A DNA stretch of 43,566 bases from assembly GCA_902491535.1 (NCBI GenBank), contig CABUHS010000023.1:1-43566 (forward strand), written 5' to 3'. Below are positions 24,372 through 33,378 of the stretch, one piece after another. Each line of letters starts with the position of its first letter. Position 1 is the first letter of the stretch. The translations under genes were made by a program, and so were the position numbers. The notes beneath the pieces are model-generated. The model did no database searches. It was not told where the DNA came from and saw only the letters and a list, made by a program, of their open reading frames with translations. This DNA is from an uncultured Eubacteriales bacterium (lineage in GTDB: Bacteria; Bacillota; Clostridia; Oscillospirales; CAG-272).

Positions 24372-26390
24372 TCATATCTCATCGAGATATGAATCTATAG
24401 CACCAAGAAGCATCGCCCTTGCATCGTCCGGTGTTACATCGCAAAGCTGCGTTGCGGCAACATCAAACCGTCCTCCGCCTCCGATCTTCTCAACTATAAG
24501 CTGCACATTGATCGCTCCCGCGGATCTTGCACTTATATGAATACAATTATCCACACAGCATATAGCAAATGAAGCCTCCACACCCTCGACAGTGAGCAGC
24601 TTATCAGCTGCTTTGGCTGCCGCAATACGGTCGAACGGAGCTGCGCTGCCGCTTGTACTCATTGAGATCGCAATAACAGAACGGTATATTTCAACTCCTG
24701 ATTCAAATTTCGCTTCACTTATAAATTCATTCAGATCCGCCTTGAAGAGTTCTGCGGTATCGGCCGGATCCGCACCCTCGCCGCGAAGATAAAGAGCAGC
24801 GCTGAATGTACGGGTATGTGTATTACGCGAAAACTGCTTTGTATCAAGAAGAATACCGGCAAACATAATATCCGCTTCGTCCTTCGGCAAAGTGCCCGCC
24901 GGAATCGATTGCTCAAGAATCTCTACAACAAGTTCGCAGGCAGACGATGCTGACGGTTCTATATAGGTTATCACAGGATTTATCGGATACTCCGCTGTCT
25001 TTCTGTGATGATCGATTATCACCGTATTAAATACGTTATCAGCGATCTCCGGAGCTTCAAATTTGTCCCTGTTGTTAACGTCGCAGATAATAAGCAGCGT
25101 TTCGGAGGTTATCATCTCCTGTGCCTCGGCTGCTCCAACGAATATGCTGAGATATTCCGGTATCTTTTTAAGCTTTTCAAGTGCTTTTTTCAGATTCGGA
25201 TCGCGGTCATTTACAATTATATTAACCTTAACTCCGCAGAACATAGCAAGTCTTGCTATACCTACGCACGATCCGAGCGAATCAAAATCGGCGTTACGGT
25301 GTCCCATAATAATTACATTAGAGCTTTGAGATATTGCAACTGCAAGAGCGTTTGCAATAACGCGTGCGCGAACCTTTGTCCGCTTTGATACGCCCTTACT
25401 GCGTCCACCGTAAAATTCAAGTCCCGATTCAGATCTTACAACAACCTGGTCTCCTCCGCGCTGAAGCGCCATATCAAGCGCACTCCGTGCAGCGCGGTCC
25501 TTGTCTGCAAGACTTCCGGCACTGCCGGATATTCCGACAGATATCGTTACAGGCATATTTCCGTTTCCTATACGAATTTCACGCACTCTGTCAAGTATAT
25601 CAAACCTATGTTCGATAAAGCCTTGAAGATGAACCGCTTCAAAGATAAACAAATACCGTTCACGTTCATATTCTCTGAATATACCGCCGACCGATTCCGC
25701 CCATTCTTTAAGAACAGATTCCACCTGTCCCGCTACCGTGCGGTATTGCTCCTGAACGTACTGCATCAGTTCCTCGAGATTGTCGATCATAATATATGCA
25801 ACGACCGAAGATTCGCGGTTTATACGGTCATAAAGAGCTGCCGTCTCACTGCGGTCATGCCATATACTCATTATATACGGTTTTCCCCGAAGCGTCATAC
25901 GGTATCCTTTTATACCCCATGTTTTTCCGAAAAGTACATATTCATGTCCGATATCCGATTCCGATGTAAGTAACTCTTCAGCAGATATTCCGCATAATTT
26001 GGTTACATTTTCGCCGTATATGGAATCGGAAAAACCGCCGCAAACCGTAAAGCTTCTGTTAAACCATACGATTACCCCGTTATCATCAAAAATCAGCACA
26101 GGAGTTTTTACCGACGAAAGCACCCCCAATACAGAGGTATCAACCTCCGATCCGCCCATACCGTCCAATATATTTATACGGGGAAACAACGTTTTCGTCA
26201 GAACATACACAAGCAAAACCGCAGGTATGTAAAGCAGAATTGCCGCTAACGCAACAGACGAAAGATTTTTGTCTCCGCCTACAAATATAGCAACAGACGG
26301 GAAAAGCACAAATATATAGGATACTACAATATAAGGCAGTATGCGCCTGAAACGATATTTTTTTATTATTTCAGTAACTTTTTTCCACAC
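24372..26390 (-). CDS. gdpP: Cyclic-di-AMP phosphodiesterase
   Basis: 672 aa, the full GdpP (YybT) layout. Two membrane helices lie at about 18-38 and 44-68, a PAS domain at about 85-190, a degenerate GGDEF domain at about 195-320 (no GGDEF motif, YERERYLFIFE instead), and then the DHH/DHHA1 catalytic part. Metal ligands visible are GHRNADFDS (364-371), Asp437 in CDVNN and DHH (460-462); the DHHA1 Gly-rich motif GGGGRF is near the end. It hydrolyses c-di-AMP, a regulator of potassium and wall homeostasis. It starts at GTG 26390 with GGAGGA upstream. Confidence 0.95.
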   Translation of the reverse strand: MWKKVTEIIKKYRFRRILPYIVVSYIFVLFPSVAIFVGGDKNLSSVALAAILLYIPAVLLVYVLTKTLFPRINILDGMGGSEVDTSVLGVLSSVKTPVLIFDDNGVIVWFNRSFTVCGGFSDSIYGENVTKLCGISAEELLTSESDIGHEYVLFGKTWGIKGYRMTLRGKPYIMSIWHDRSETAALYDRINRESSVVAYIMIDNLEELMQYVQEQYRTVAGQVESVLKEWAESVGGIFREYERERYLFIFEAVHLQGFIEHRFDILDRVREIRIGNGNMPVTISVGISGSAGSLADKDRAARSALDMALQRGGDQVVVRSESGLEFYGGRSKGVSKRTKVRARVIANALAVAISQSSNVIIMGHRNADFDSLGSCVGIARLAMFCGVKVNIIVNDRDPNLKKALEKLKKIPEYLSIFVGAAEAQEMITSETLLIICDVNNRDKFEAPEIADNVFNTVIIDHHRKTAEYPINPVITYIEPSASSACELVVEILEQSIPAGTLPKDEADIMFAGILLDTKQFSRNTHTRTFSAALYLRGEGADPADTAELFKADLNEFISEAKFESGVEIYRSVIAISMSTSGSAAPFDRIAAAKAADKLLTVEGVEASFAICCVDNCIHISARSAGAINVQLIVEKIGGGGRFDVAATQLCDVTPDDARAMLLGAIDSYLDEI

Positions 26391-26432
26391 AGAAAAAGTC
26401 CTCCGTTTAATTATACCGTAATATTCGGTTCT

Positions 26433-27431
26433 TCAGGAATTTTTTCTTTTTTCACGGAAACCGGAATAAAATGTATAAACAACTCCGGCAAAAATATATA
26501 CCACAGTAACCGTACCGAGACTGGACATAATAAGAAGTACCGACAGTACGATATAAGCCGCATACAGAAATCCGCCGCGCGTTTTACGCTTTACTCTGCG
26601 TAAAAATCCCGTAAATCCGACCGCAGTGAAGCCGGGAACCAGTACCGACACGATATTACTAGCGGCTGTCGAGACCGCTCCTCCGCCGTCAATGCCGGAA
26701 ATGATCGCCACAAAATATGCCGCAGTAAAAACATAAGCGGAAATCATACTCATGCTGAATCCGCGTCCGTGAACAGGCATATCCGCAGTAAAAAATCTCG
26801 AAAGTACTGTCATACCCAAATATGAAAGCCATGTAACGATAAGAACAGCGTCTATCGCAAGAGCCGGAGAAGACCTTATAAACTCATTTTTAAGTGTACT
26901 AAGCGCCGATTCATCAATCACCATACCATACTCGGCAATATATGATGAATACTCAGCATATACTGCTTTAAATTCGGTATACGGTCTTACTATCTCAGTT
27001 GTAATACCGCTGACAGACAGATCTCCTCCGATTGCTGCAAGCGCTGTAAAATGCAGCAGTGCCGCTGCAAGCGCAAATGCCGACGAACAGATAAACGCAG
27101 TGTTTTTCCGCATTTTTCCGAGTGATGACACAGCCATAAAATAACCTGTCGAAATAGCAGCAAGCGGCCATACAGGCGGCTGTCTGAATATAACAGCTCC
27201 GCATACTGCGCCGACAAGCGGCAGAAGCAAAGTAAGCCGGGAATTTGTTATCCTCACAAGAAACGCCGTAAAAGATGCAGCAAGAATAAGCCCAAAAGTA
27301 CCGTAATAAGGCCCTGAAACAGCATAGCCTGCTGTAATCACCGACAGTGCTGCAATAAGTATCACAGTAAATACCGGAACACCGCCAAACCGTTTCAGGA
27401 CAGCTTTATCTTCATATTTGATTTCATCCAT
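26433..27431 (-). CDS. YybS family membrane protein (DUF2232)
   Basis: 332 aa with about eight hydrophobic membrane segments and very few charged residues between them. A cytoplasmic loop carries KFRRVKRKTR-like basic residues near the C-terminus. Position directly before gdpP, rplI and dnaB matches yybS of Bacillus, and the overall hydrophobic profile fits DUF2232, a group distantly related to ECF-transporter S components. Substrate unknown. It is the first gene of the large minus-strand operon; GGGGAGGG precedes ATG 27431. Confidence 0.85.
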   Translation of the reverse strand: MDEIKYEDKAVLKRFGGVPVFTVILIAALSVITAGYAVSGPYYGTFGLILAASFTAFLVRITNSRLTLLLPLVGAVCGAVIFRQPPVWPLAAISTGYFMAVSSLGKMRKNTAFICSSAFALAAALLHFTALAAIGGDLSVSGITTEIVRPYTEFKAVYAEYSSYIAEYGMVIDESALSTLKNEFIRSSPALAIDAVLIVTWLSYLGMTVLSRFFTADMPVHGRGFSMSMISAYVFTAAYFVAIISGIDGGGAVSTAASNIVSVLVPGFTAVGFTGFLRRVKRKTRGGFLYAAYIVLSVLLIMSSLGTVTVVYIFAGVVYTFYSGFREKRKNS

Positions 27432-27505
27432 TTCTGTATATCCCTCCCCGGGTTCTCGGCAACCTATTCAAGAAAGCCTCATTTTCGTATAATAATACAT
27501 AGTAT

Positions 27506-27534
27506 ATTATACCATATTATTTATAATTTGTAAA
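27506..27534 (-). promoter_or_regulatory. Promoter of the yybS-gdpP-rplI-dnaB operon
   Basis: Read on the minus strand: TTTACA (27534-27529), 17-nt spacer, TATAAT (27511-27506). Transcription would start near 27499, about 70 nt before yybS. It is the only strong promoter I found for the seven-gene block down to ftsH. Confidence 0.8.
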
Positions 27535-27596
27535 TACAGATTTTATACTGCGTGTAAATTTGTCAGTCCGCAAACAAATATTTATCATTTTAAAAG

Positions 27597-27642
27597 AAAT
27601 ACCGATCGGCAGACAAAAAGCGCTGATCGGATTATGGTATTT
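27597..27642. terminator. Terminator of the methyltransferase gene
   Basis: Stem AAATACC 27597-27603 with GGTATTT 27636-27642, and inner CCGATC 27602-27607 with GATCGG 27625-27630. Two alternative nested pairings share the CC. It lies 50 nt past the stop of the minus-strand gene at 27691. Confidence 0.65.
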
Positions 27643-27690
27643 AATTAAAACGTTATGTACTTTCTTCAATAATAAATACAAAACCTTAAC

Positions 27691-28284
27691 CTATTTTTGC
27701 GCGACAAAAATGTCGGCAAATTCAGTCTCATAATGCTCCGTAAGTATCATTCCTGACGCTGCAATATAGGACTCCGTCTTTGCAGGATCATCACGAAAAA
27801 CACCGATTCTTCCAAAACCGGCATCAATAAATTCACCTGATGTCTTATCTGTAGACAAAACAAATTTGCCGCCGCTATTCAACAAATTTGCCGACTTCAG
27901 AATAGCTTCCGATTTCTGTTTAATATGCATAAACGTTAACGAAGAATAAATAATATCAAATCTACGGAAAAATTCATATGTCAGAAAATCTCCGCAAACT
28001 AATGTTACATTATCCCGAACAGAAAGATTCTTTTCTGCTCTTTTTACCGTTTCAGGCGATATATCAATCCCCACAAAAGTCCTGCAAAGCGGAGCAGTAC
28101 GCACTGCAAGTCTTCCGGTTCCGACTCCGATCTCAAGAACAGACTTCGTTTTATCGAGTTCCATTCTTGAGATAAAATCCTGTCCGTCCCATTTATCCAT
28201 ATACTCACGTAACTGCTCTGTGTCATAAACCGGATCGTTATTTTCTTTTATAAGCACATCATAATACTGTATCAGTTTATCCAT
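27691..28284 (-). CDS. Class I SAM-dependent methyltransferase
   Basis: 197 aa. SAM-binding motif I is VLEIGVGTGRLAV, followed by the acidic strand end GIDIS and the motif GDFLTYEF. The Rossmann methyltransferase core fills most of the protein. Nothing indicates the substrate; small-molecule methylation is likelier than RNA or DNA from its size. ATG 28284 was chosen because AGGTGG lies 8 nt upstream; an upstream GTG-type start at 28299 has no ribosome site. It is monocistronic, with its own promoter and terminator. Confidence 0.88.
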   Translation of the reverse strand: MDKLIQYYDVLIKENNDPVYDTEQLREYMDKWDGQDFISRMELDKTKSVLEIGVGTGRLAVRTAPLCRTFVGIDISPETVKRAEKNLSVRDNVTLVCGDFLTYEFFRRFDIIYSSLTFMHIKQKSEAILKSANLLNSGGKFVLSTDKTSGEFIDAGFGRIGVFRDDPAKTESYIAASGMILTEHYETEFADIFVAQK

Positions 28285-28343
28285 AATGCCCACCTGCATT
28301 CAAAACTCTATCGATCACTTTCAAAACAAAACCGTATTAAAAT

Positions 28344-28372
28344 ATATTAACATAAAGTTTTATTTAAATCAA
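28344..28372 (-). promoter_or_regulatory. Promoter of the methyltransferase gene
   Basis: On the minus strand: TTGATT (28372-28367), 17-nt spacer, TAATAT (28349-28344), with TG two bases before the -10. It gives a leader of about 55 nt. Confidence 0.65.
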
Positions 28373-28535
28373 GTTTCGCATCAAGAAAGAGTCAGATCAT
28401 AATTTTTCTTTATATAGATCTCATACAGAATCGAACAGCATTATAAACCCAATATACCGTACAGTAAATTACCGGCATTAGAAAAAAGATATGGAAAATA
28501 GCCTTATTTGATTAAAAGTTTGTTATTTTGTCCGA

Positions 28536-28564
28536 TTGTGCATTACAGGTTTTTGTGATACAAT
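28536..28564 (+). promoter_or_regulatory. Extended -10 promoter of the SulP gene
   Basis: TGATACAAT at 28556-28564 is an extended -10. A poor -35 (TTGTGC 28536-28541) lies 17 nt upstream. Start near 28571, about 80 nt before the TTG start codon. Confidence 0.65.
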
Positions 28565-28602
28565 GAGCAAACAGAACAGCATAGATTTAAAATATGCTCC
28601 GA

Positions 28603-28626
28603 TCCGGCAAAAAACCGGAATTTTTT
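28603..28626 (+). terminator. Attenuator-like small hairpin upstream of the SulP gene
   Basis: TCCGG 28603-28607 and CCGGA 28615-28619 pair around an A-rich loop. Six Ts follow at 28621-28626. It sits between promoter and start codon, so it could limit read-through. The stem is only 5 bp and may be weak. Confidence 0.45.
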
Positions 28627-28653
28627 ATGCATTTCAAGCAGGAGGACAACCTT

Positions 28654-30282
28654 TTGAAAAACTTTTATCTGAAACCGAAATTCTTTTCGGTTATCAAGAA
28701 TTACACAGCACCGCAATTTGTAAAAGATCTGACGGCAGGAATAATTGTCGCTATTATTGCACTGCCGCTCTCAATAGCGCTTGCACTTGCGTCCGGTGTT
28801 GAACCGGCATGCGGCGTATATACCGCTATAGCAGCAGGATTTATCGTATCTCTCCTCGGAGGAAGCCGCGTTCAGATCGCCGGTCCGACCGCAGCTTTCG
28901 CAACAATTGTAGCAGGAATCGTTGCGTCGCAGGGAATGGACGGACTTATTCTGGCAACGATTATTGCCGGAATCCTTCTCATACTGATGGGTATACTCAA
29001 ATTCGGCACGCTTATAAAGTATATCCCTGTAACAATAACAACAGGTTTTACCTCTGGCATCGCCGTTACGATCTTTATAGGGCAGGTAAAGGATTTCCTT
29101 GGTCTCAGATATGCCGACGGCGCAAAGCCTATCGAAGCACTGGATAAGCTCAAAGCAAACTGGGATGCAATATCAACCTTCAGTTGGCAAGCGCTGCTTG
29201 TCGGAGCAGTCTGCCTTGCTGTCCTTATCATTTATCCCAAATTCGAAAAGCGTGTTCCGCCGTCGCTGGTCGCAGTAATAGTCGGAGCGCTTATGGTAGC
29301 TTTCATTCCGGGACTTGACGACGGAGTATATACGATCGGCGAACTTTACTCGATTCCCTCAGGTCTTCCGCATCCGGCAATAGGCGGAATTGATTTCAGC
29401 TTTTCAAAGATAGCCGCAGTATTTCCCGATGCCGTAACAATTGCGGTACTCGCAGCGATCGAATCGCTCCTGTCATGTGTTGTTGCCGACAAAATGATCG
29501 GATCGCGTCACAATTCGAATGCAGAGCTTGTAGCACAGGGCGTCGGTAACATCGCATCGGTATGCTTCGGAGGAATCCCCGCGACCGGCGCTATCGCAAG
29601 GACTGCCGCCAACGTCAAAAACGGAGGCAGAACCCCTGTTGCAGGAATGGTACACGCGGTAATCCTTCTGCTCGTTCTCCTGTTCCTTATGCCGCTCGCA
29701 GGACTTATTCCAATGCCGACTATCGCGGCGATACTCTTCATGGTAGCATATAATATGAGCGAATGGAGAGAATTCAGGCATCTCGTAAAAACAGCGCCTA
29801 AAAGCGATATAACCGTGCTTATAACTACTTTCGTTCTCACTGTAGTATTTGATCTTGTCGTAGCTATAGCAGCAGGCATGATACTTACCTTTGTACTTTT
29901 CGTAAAACGCTCTGCAAATGAGACATGCGTAAATATACACGCCGATGACAGCACAAAAACCGACGGACTGTACATACTTGATATTACAGGTCCGCTGTTC
30001 TTCGGAGCTTCCGATAAGCTGCAGGGCATAAAACCGGAAACCGACGCAAAATGCATCATAATAAATATGGCGGGAGTACCATCGCTTGACATCACAGCGA
30101 TGAATGCACTTTCATCCTTCTGCAATACCTGCTCAAACGAAAATATCAGCATTGTTATCGCTGATATCCGTCCGCAGCCGCTCTCTGCAATGAAAAAATT
30201 CGGCTTTACCGATACGCTCGGCTCTGAACATTTCTGCGGGAATATCTCCGGCGCGCTTGCGCTCGCTGAAACACTTATCTGA
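28654..30282 (+). CDS. SulP family inorganic anion transporter
   Basis: 542 aa. About 10-12 membrane segments of the SLC26/SulP type, starting FVKDLTAGIIVAIIALPLSI, then a C-terminal cytoplasmic STAS domain (about residues 440-540; GLYILDITGPLFFGASDKL). Family members carry sulfate, bicarbonate or other anions; the ion here cannot be told. The start is TTG 28654, which has a perfect AGGAGG (28640-28645) 8 nt upstream and yields MKNFYLKPKF, the usual family N-terminus. An ATG at 28594 has no ribosome site and lies in the hairpin-bearing leader. Confidence 0.93.
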   Translation: MKNFYLKPKFFSVIKNYTAPQFVKDLTAGIIVAIIALPLSIALALASGVEPACGVYTAIAAGFIVSLLGGSRVQIAGPTAAFATIVAGIVASQGMDGLILATIIAGILLILMGILKFGTLIKYIPVTITTGFTSGIAVTIFIGQVKDFLGLRYADGAKPIEALDKLKANWDAISTFSWQALLVGAVCLAVLIIYPKFEKRVPPSLVAVIVGALMVAFIPGLDDGVYTIGELYSIPSGLPHPAIGGIDFSFSKIAAVFPDAVTIAVLAAIESLLSCVVADKMIGSRHNSNAELVAQGVGNIASVCFGGIPATGAIARTAANVKNGGRTPVAGMVHAVILLLVLLFLMPLAGLIPMPTIAAILFMVAYNMSEWREFRHLVKTAPKSDITVLITTFVLTVVFDLVVAIAAGMILTFVLFVKRSANETCVNIHADDSTKTDGLYILDITGPLFFGASDKLQGIKPETDAKCIIINMAGVPSLDITAMNALSSFCNTCSNENISIVIADIRPQPLSAMKKFGFTDTLGSEHFCGNISGALALAETLI

Positions 30283-30313
30283 CAGTCCGGATTCAATATT
30301 ATAATAAAATAAG

Positions 30314-30389
30314 ATCCGGCGCAGCCCTTAACGGTTATATCTCAAAAAGTATCTTACTTTTAAGTTATAACTAAGCGGCTGCGCCGGAT
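30314..30389. terminator. Large nested bidirectional terminator
   Basis: Outer stem ATCCGGCGCAGCC 30314-30326 with GGCTGCGCCGGAT 30377-30389 (13 bp). Further inner pairings follow: CTTA/TAAG, GTTATA/TATAAC and AAAAGTA/TACTTTT around a tiny TCT loop. T-rich tails flank both sides. It separates the convergent SulP and thiI genes. Confidence 0.88.
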
Positions 30390-30394
30390 ATATT

Positions 30395-31588
30395 TTATTT
30401 TACAACATGTGTATACAGGCTCTCAAACGCCTCGTCTTCAAGCACGGCAAAATCAAGCTTGTTTTCCTGAGCAATAACCTTATCAAGCTCGGGTTTAGTT
30501 TTAGGATGCTTAGGAGTAAATACCGTACAGCAATCCTCATACGGCAGAATGGAAGTTTCAAACGTTCCGATTTTACGTGCGACCGATACGATCTCCTCTT
30601 TATCCATACCGATACACGGACGGAATACCACACGGTCGCAGACGCTGTTCGTTACCCCGAATGCCCCCATAGTCTGACTTGCAACCTGACCGAGACTCTC
30701 TCCGGTGATCAGTGAATCGCACCCGAACCTTTCCGCCGTGCGGCACGCAAGACGCATCATATAACGACGGAGAAGCAGGGTAAAGTAATCGTCGACATGC
30801 GCCTTTCTGAGTTCTTCCTGTATCTTTGTAAGCGATATTACATGCACATTTATACTTCCGCACCATTCCGACATAAGACGGGCAAGCTCAAACACCTTTT
30901 CCCTCGCACGCTCGCTCGTATAAGGAAAACTCTCAAAGTGAACAGCGTCAAGCGCCACTCCGCGCTTTGCCATCATCCATCCTGCAACCGGGCTGTCGAT
31001 TCCACCTGAAAGAAGCAGCATGCCGCGTCCGCCTGAGCCTACAGGAAGTCCGCCTGCACCTTTAAGCGATCCCGCATGAACGTAAGCCGCCTTAGCTCTT
31101 ATCTCAACCTTAACTATTACATCGGGAGCAGTCACATTTACACGCAGCCACGGAGCGCTTTTAAGAATCGCCGCCCCGACCTCAGCTGAAAGCTCGGGGG
31201 AAGTAAGCGGGAACGTCTTATCGCCGCGCTTTCCCTCAACTTTAAATGTCTTACAACCCTTGCTTTTAAGTGCAGGAATAATATAATCCTTAGCGGTGGC
31301 AATAATAGCATCGACATTTTTTTCGGTTACCGCCGCGCGTGAAACCGAAACGATTCCGAAAATTTTACGTACCGCTTCTACCGCTCCGTCGATATCGGGT
31401 TCTTCATCAAACTCGTCATCCGACGGGAGAGGTTCGATATATGCCACGCTCTGAGCGCTTGTAATATTGAAGTGACCGAACGCAGCTACCCTGCGCGCGA
31501 TCTGCTTAAGCATAATAACCTCGAATTGCTTTTTATTGAGACCTTTCAAAACGATCTCTCCGTATTTGCAAAGTATAATTTCTTTCAT
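30395..31588 (-). CDS. thiI: tRNA 4-thiouridine synthetase ThiI
   Basis: 397 aa. An N-terminal ferredoxin-like and THUMP region (to about residue 170) precedes the adenylating PP-loop domain with SGGIDSP (194-200). It makes 4-thiouridine at tRNA position 8. The C-terminal rhodanese domain of the E. coli enzyme is absent, as in Bacillus. The conserved late cysteine pair reads ILPYEDCCTVFTPKHP. The start codon directly abuts the stop of the upstream PHP gene, with no spacer, and AAAGGATG lies inside that gene's end, so the two are translationally linked. No cysteine desulfurase gene is adjacent. Confidence 0.95.
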   Translation of the reverse strand: MKEIILCKYGEIVLKGLNKKQFEVIMLKQIARRVAAFGHFNITSAQSVAYIEPLPSDDEFDEEPDIDGAVEAVRKIFGIVSVSRAAVTEKNVDAIIATAKDYIIPALKSKGCKTFKVEGKRGDKTFPLTSPELSAEVGAAILKSAPWLRVNVTAPDVIVKVEIRAKAAYVHAGSLKGAGGLPVGSGGRGMLLLSGGIDSPVAGWMMAKRGVALDAVHFESFPYTSERAREKVFELARLMSEWCGSINVHVISLTKIQEELRKAHVDDYFTLLLRRYMMRLACRTAERFGCDSLITGESLGQVASQTMGAFGVTNSVCDRVVFRPCIGMDKEEIVSVARKIGTFETSILPYEDCCTVFTPKHPKTKPELDKVIAQENKLDFAVLEDEAFESLYTHVVK

Positions 31589-32329
31589 TTACATACATCC
31601 TTTTATAACATAGCGCGGAATTACGGGAAGTCCGCTCATATTCAGAAGATAATCGCCCGACCGCAGAATCGCCGCAAGCTCAGCGCTGTTACGCGGAAGG
31701 ATCTTTGTATAGATACCGCCGTTACCGTGCGTTCCTGCAAAATGCAGATCGCTGCCGGCAGTAAGAACTTTATTCACCTTGCGTCCGAACGCGGCCGCAA
31801 TACTGTTGCGGGTCTTCTGCTCACTCAGAAGATTTATAACCTCTATACCGTCTATAAGCGAAGGATCGGCATTGATCATTCCGTCACGTCCGGGATGCGC
31901 CTGAATGATCAGCATATCATCATTATGATATGAAGCACGAAGCTCGGAAAGTCCGCGTGACAGATATGTAAGAATATCGGCCGCTGTTTTTTCGTCGGCC
32001 CCATATATAAGATAATCGTTAGCGCAGTCGTCAAAACGTATCTCAAGACCGAAATATACCTGAATCCCGATATGTTCCCCCTCTGCGCAGGCACGTCTGT
32101 AATCGTCTGCGTATCTTTCGACAGTCTTTTCCGCGCACTCGCCCTTCTGCTGCATAAATGAATACAGATGATTTGTAATCGTTACCGCATCATAGCCTGC
32201 TTCGGCACATAAACGCACTAATTCTTCAGGCGATATTCTGCTGCATCGGCTTGCGGGAAACGAATGGCTGTGAAGCTCTATTTTATATTTATATATATCA
32301 AGTAAACGGTCTATATTCAATTCTTCCAT
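31589..32329 (-). CDS. PHP-domain metal-dependent phosphoesterase, copy 1
   Basis: 246 aa. The PHP metal-site motifs are in order: HSHS (His20, His22), TNHL, EIRF, IQAHPGRDG and GSDLHFAG. The PHP fold usually hydrolyses phosphoesters, such as histidinol phosphate or nucleotide phosphates; the substrate here is unknown. The neighbouring gene is a clear paralogue with the same motifs in the same places. It is 6 nt downstream of that gene, with no gap before thiI. Confidence 0.9.
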   Translation of the reverse strand: MEELNIDRLLDIYKYKIELHSHSFPASRCSRISPEELVRLCAEAGYDAVTITNHLYSFMQQKGECAEKTVERYADDYRRACAEGEHIGIQVYFGLEIRFDDCANDYLIYGADEKTAADILTYLSRGLSELRASYHNDDMLIIQAHPGRDGMINADPSLIDGIEVINLLSEQKTRNSIAAAFGRKVNKVLTAGSDLHFAGTHGNGGIYTKILPRNSAELAAILRSGDYLLNMSGLPVIPRYVIKGCM

Positions 32330-32335
32330 TATATA

Positions 32336-33070
32336 TCACCGCCGCATAAAATCGGGAATTGCCGGGATTCCGCCTATATCAAGAAGATAGTCGCCGCTTC
32401 GCAGTATCTCCGTAAGTTCATGAGTATCTGAAGGAAGTGTTTTTGTATATATACCTCCGAGACCGGCAGTTCCCGGATGGTGGAAATCGCTTCCTGATGT
32501 AATTATACCTTTTGTTTCGTGCGCAAACTTTGCGGCAAATCCGATCGCACTGTTATGAAAAGGATGAAGATTAAAAACCTCCACACCGTCAAGAAGCTCC
32601 GGCTCGGCACGTACACATCCGTGCCGGCACGGATGTGCCTGAATAAGTATCATTCCGTCGTTCTTGTAATCTCTGCGGAATTCTGCAAGGTTTCCCGAAA
32701 GATGCGAAAACAGATCTGCCGCACCCATCTCATCAACACCGTATACAAGATAATCATTGCTGTTATCCGTAAAACGGATCTCCATTCCGAATATAACATT
32801 AATTCCGAGACGTTCACCCTCTGCACATGCGCGAAAATAGTCATCGGTGTATCTCCGGATATATTCTGCGTTGCTCTCACCGTTTGAGAGTTGTCCCCAA
32901 TGAAAATGGTTTGTAAGCACGATAGCATCGTATCCGAGACCGGAATACATTTTCACCGTCTCTTCGGGGGAAAAATCTCCACATCCGCTTGCAGGGAATG
33001 AATGACAGTGAAGCTCTATTTTAAAACGGTATTCGCTAAGCGCATCCATGATAACCTTATTTCCGAACAT
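32336..33070 (-). CDS. PHP-domain metal-dependent phosphoesterase, copy 2
   Basis: 244 aa. Same layout as copy 1: HCHS (His21, His23), TNHF, EIRF, IQAHPCRHG and GSDFHHPG. Both share the phrases KIELH-HSFPAS, SPEE, LVYG/LIYG and GGIYTKxLP, so this is a tandem duplication kept for function rather than decay. Differences cluster in the loops after the third and fourth motifs, which could mean different substrates. It is the first gene of the thiI operon. Confidence 0.9.
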   Translation of the reverse strand: MFGNKVIMDALSEYRFKIELHCHSFPASGCGDFSPEETVKMYSGLGYDAIVLTNHFHWGQLSNGESNAEYIRRYTDDYFRACAEGERLGINVIFGMEIRFTDNSNDYLVYGVDEMGAADLFSHLSGNLAEFRRDYKNDGMILIQAHPCRHGCVRAEPELLDGVEVFNLHPFHNSAIGFAAKFAHETKGIITSGSDFHHPGTAGLGGIYTKTLPSDTHELTEILRSGDYLLDIGGIPAIPDFMRR

Positions 33071-33378
33071 ATGAGCATCCCCTTTTCCTACAAATATTAA
33101 ACAAATTATTAAATAAACATTTTATGTTTCAGTATACCGCATATTGTTGATAAAAGTTTGAACAAAAAATTAACGAACGAATAATTTAACATTCTATTAA
33201 TAAATCAATCTCAAATGAATGATAAAATAAAAATATATCATATATAAATCATGCTCATTTCAGTAACTTTTTTTCTTTTCATCATATATTCATCACATAA
33301 GCTGTTTATAATAAAATCACAAAGAAAAATAAATCCGGTATTCCCGGAAAGCATGAAAAATATGAAAGGATGATCGCA
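33071..33378. other. Divergent promoter region, AT-rich
   Basis: 308 nt with no ORF. It carries promoters in both directions. A TATAAT at 33307-33312 faces the protease gene but lacks a good -35; a TATACT on the minus strand (33133-33138) faces the PHP genes. The palindromic-looking ATATATCATATATA run near 33234-33247 may be only AT bias. Confidence 0.5.

Noticed and set aside
29473..30296. Long minus-strand open frames opposite the SulP gene
   Set aside because: They are shadows of the well-supported transporter gene; the products are Cys/Tyr/Ser-rich without domains.
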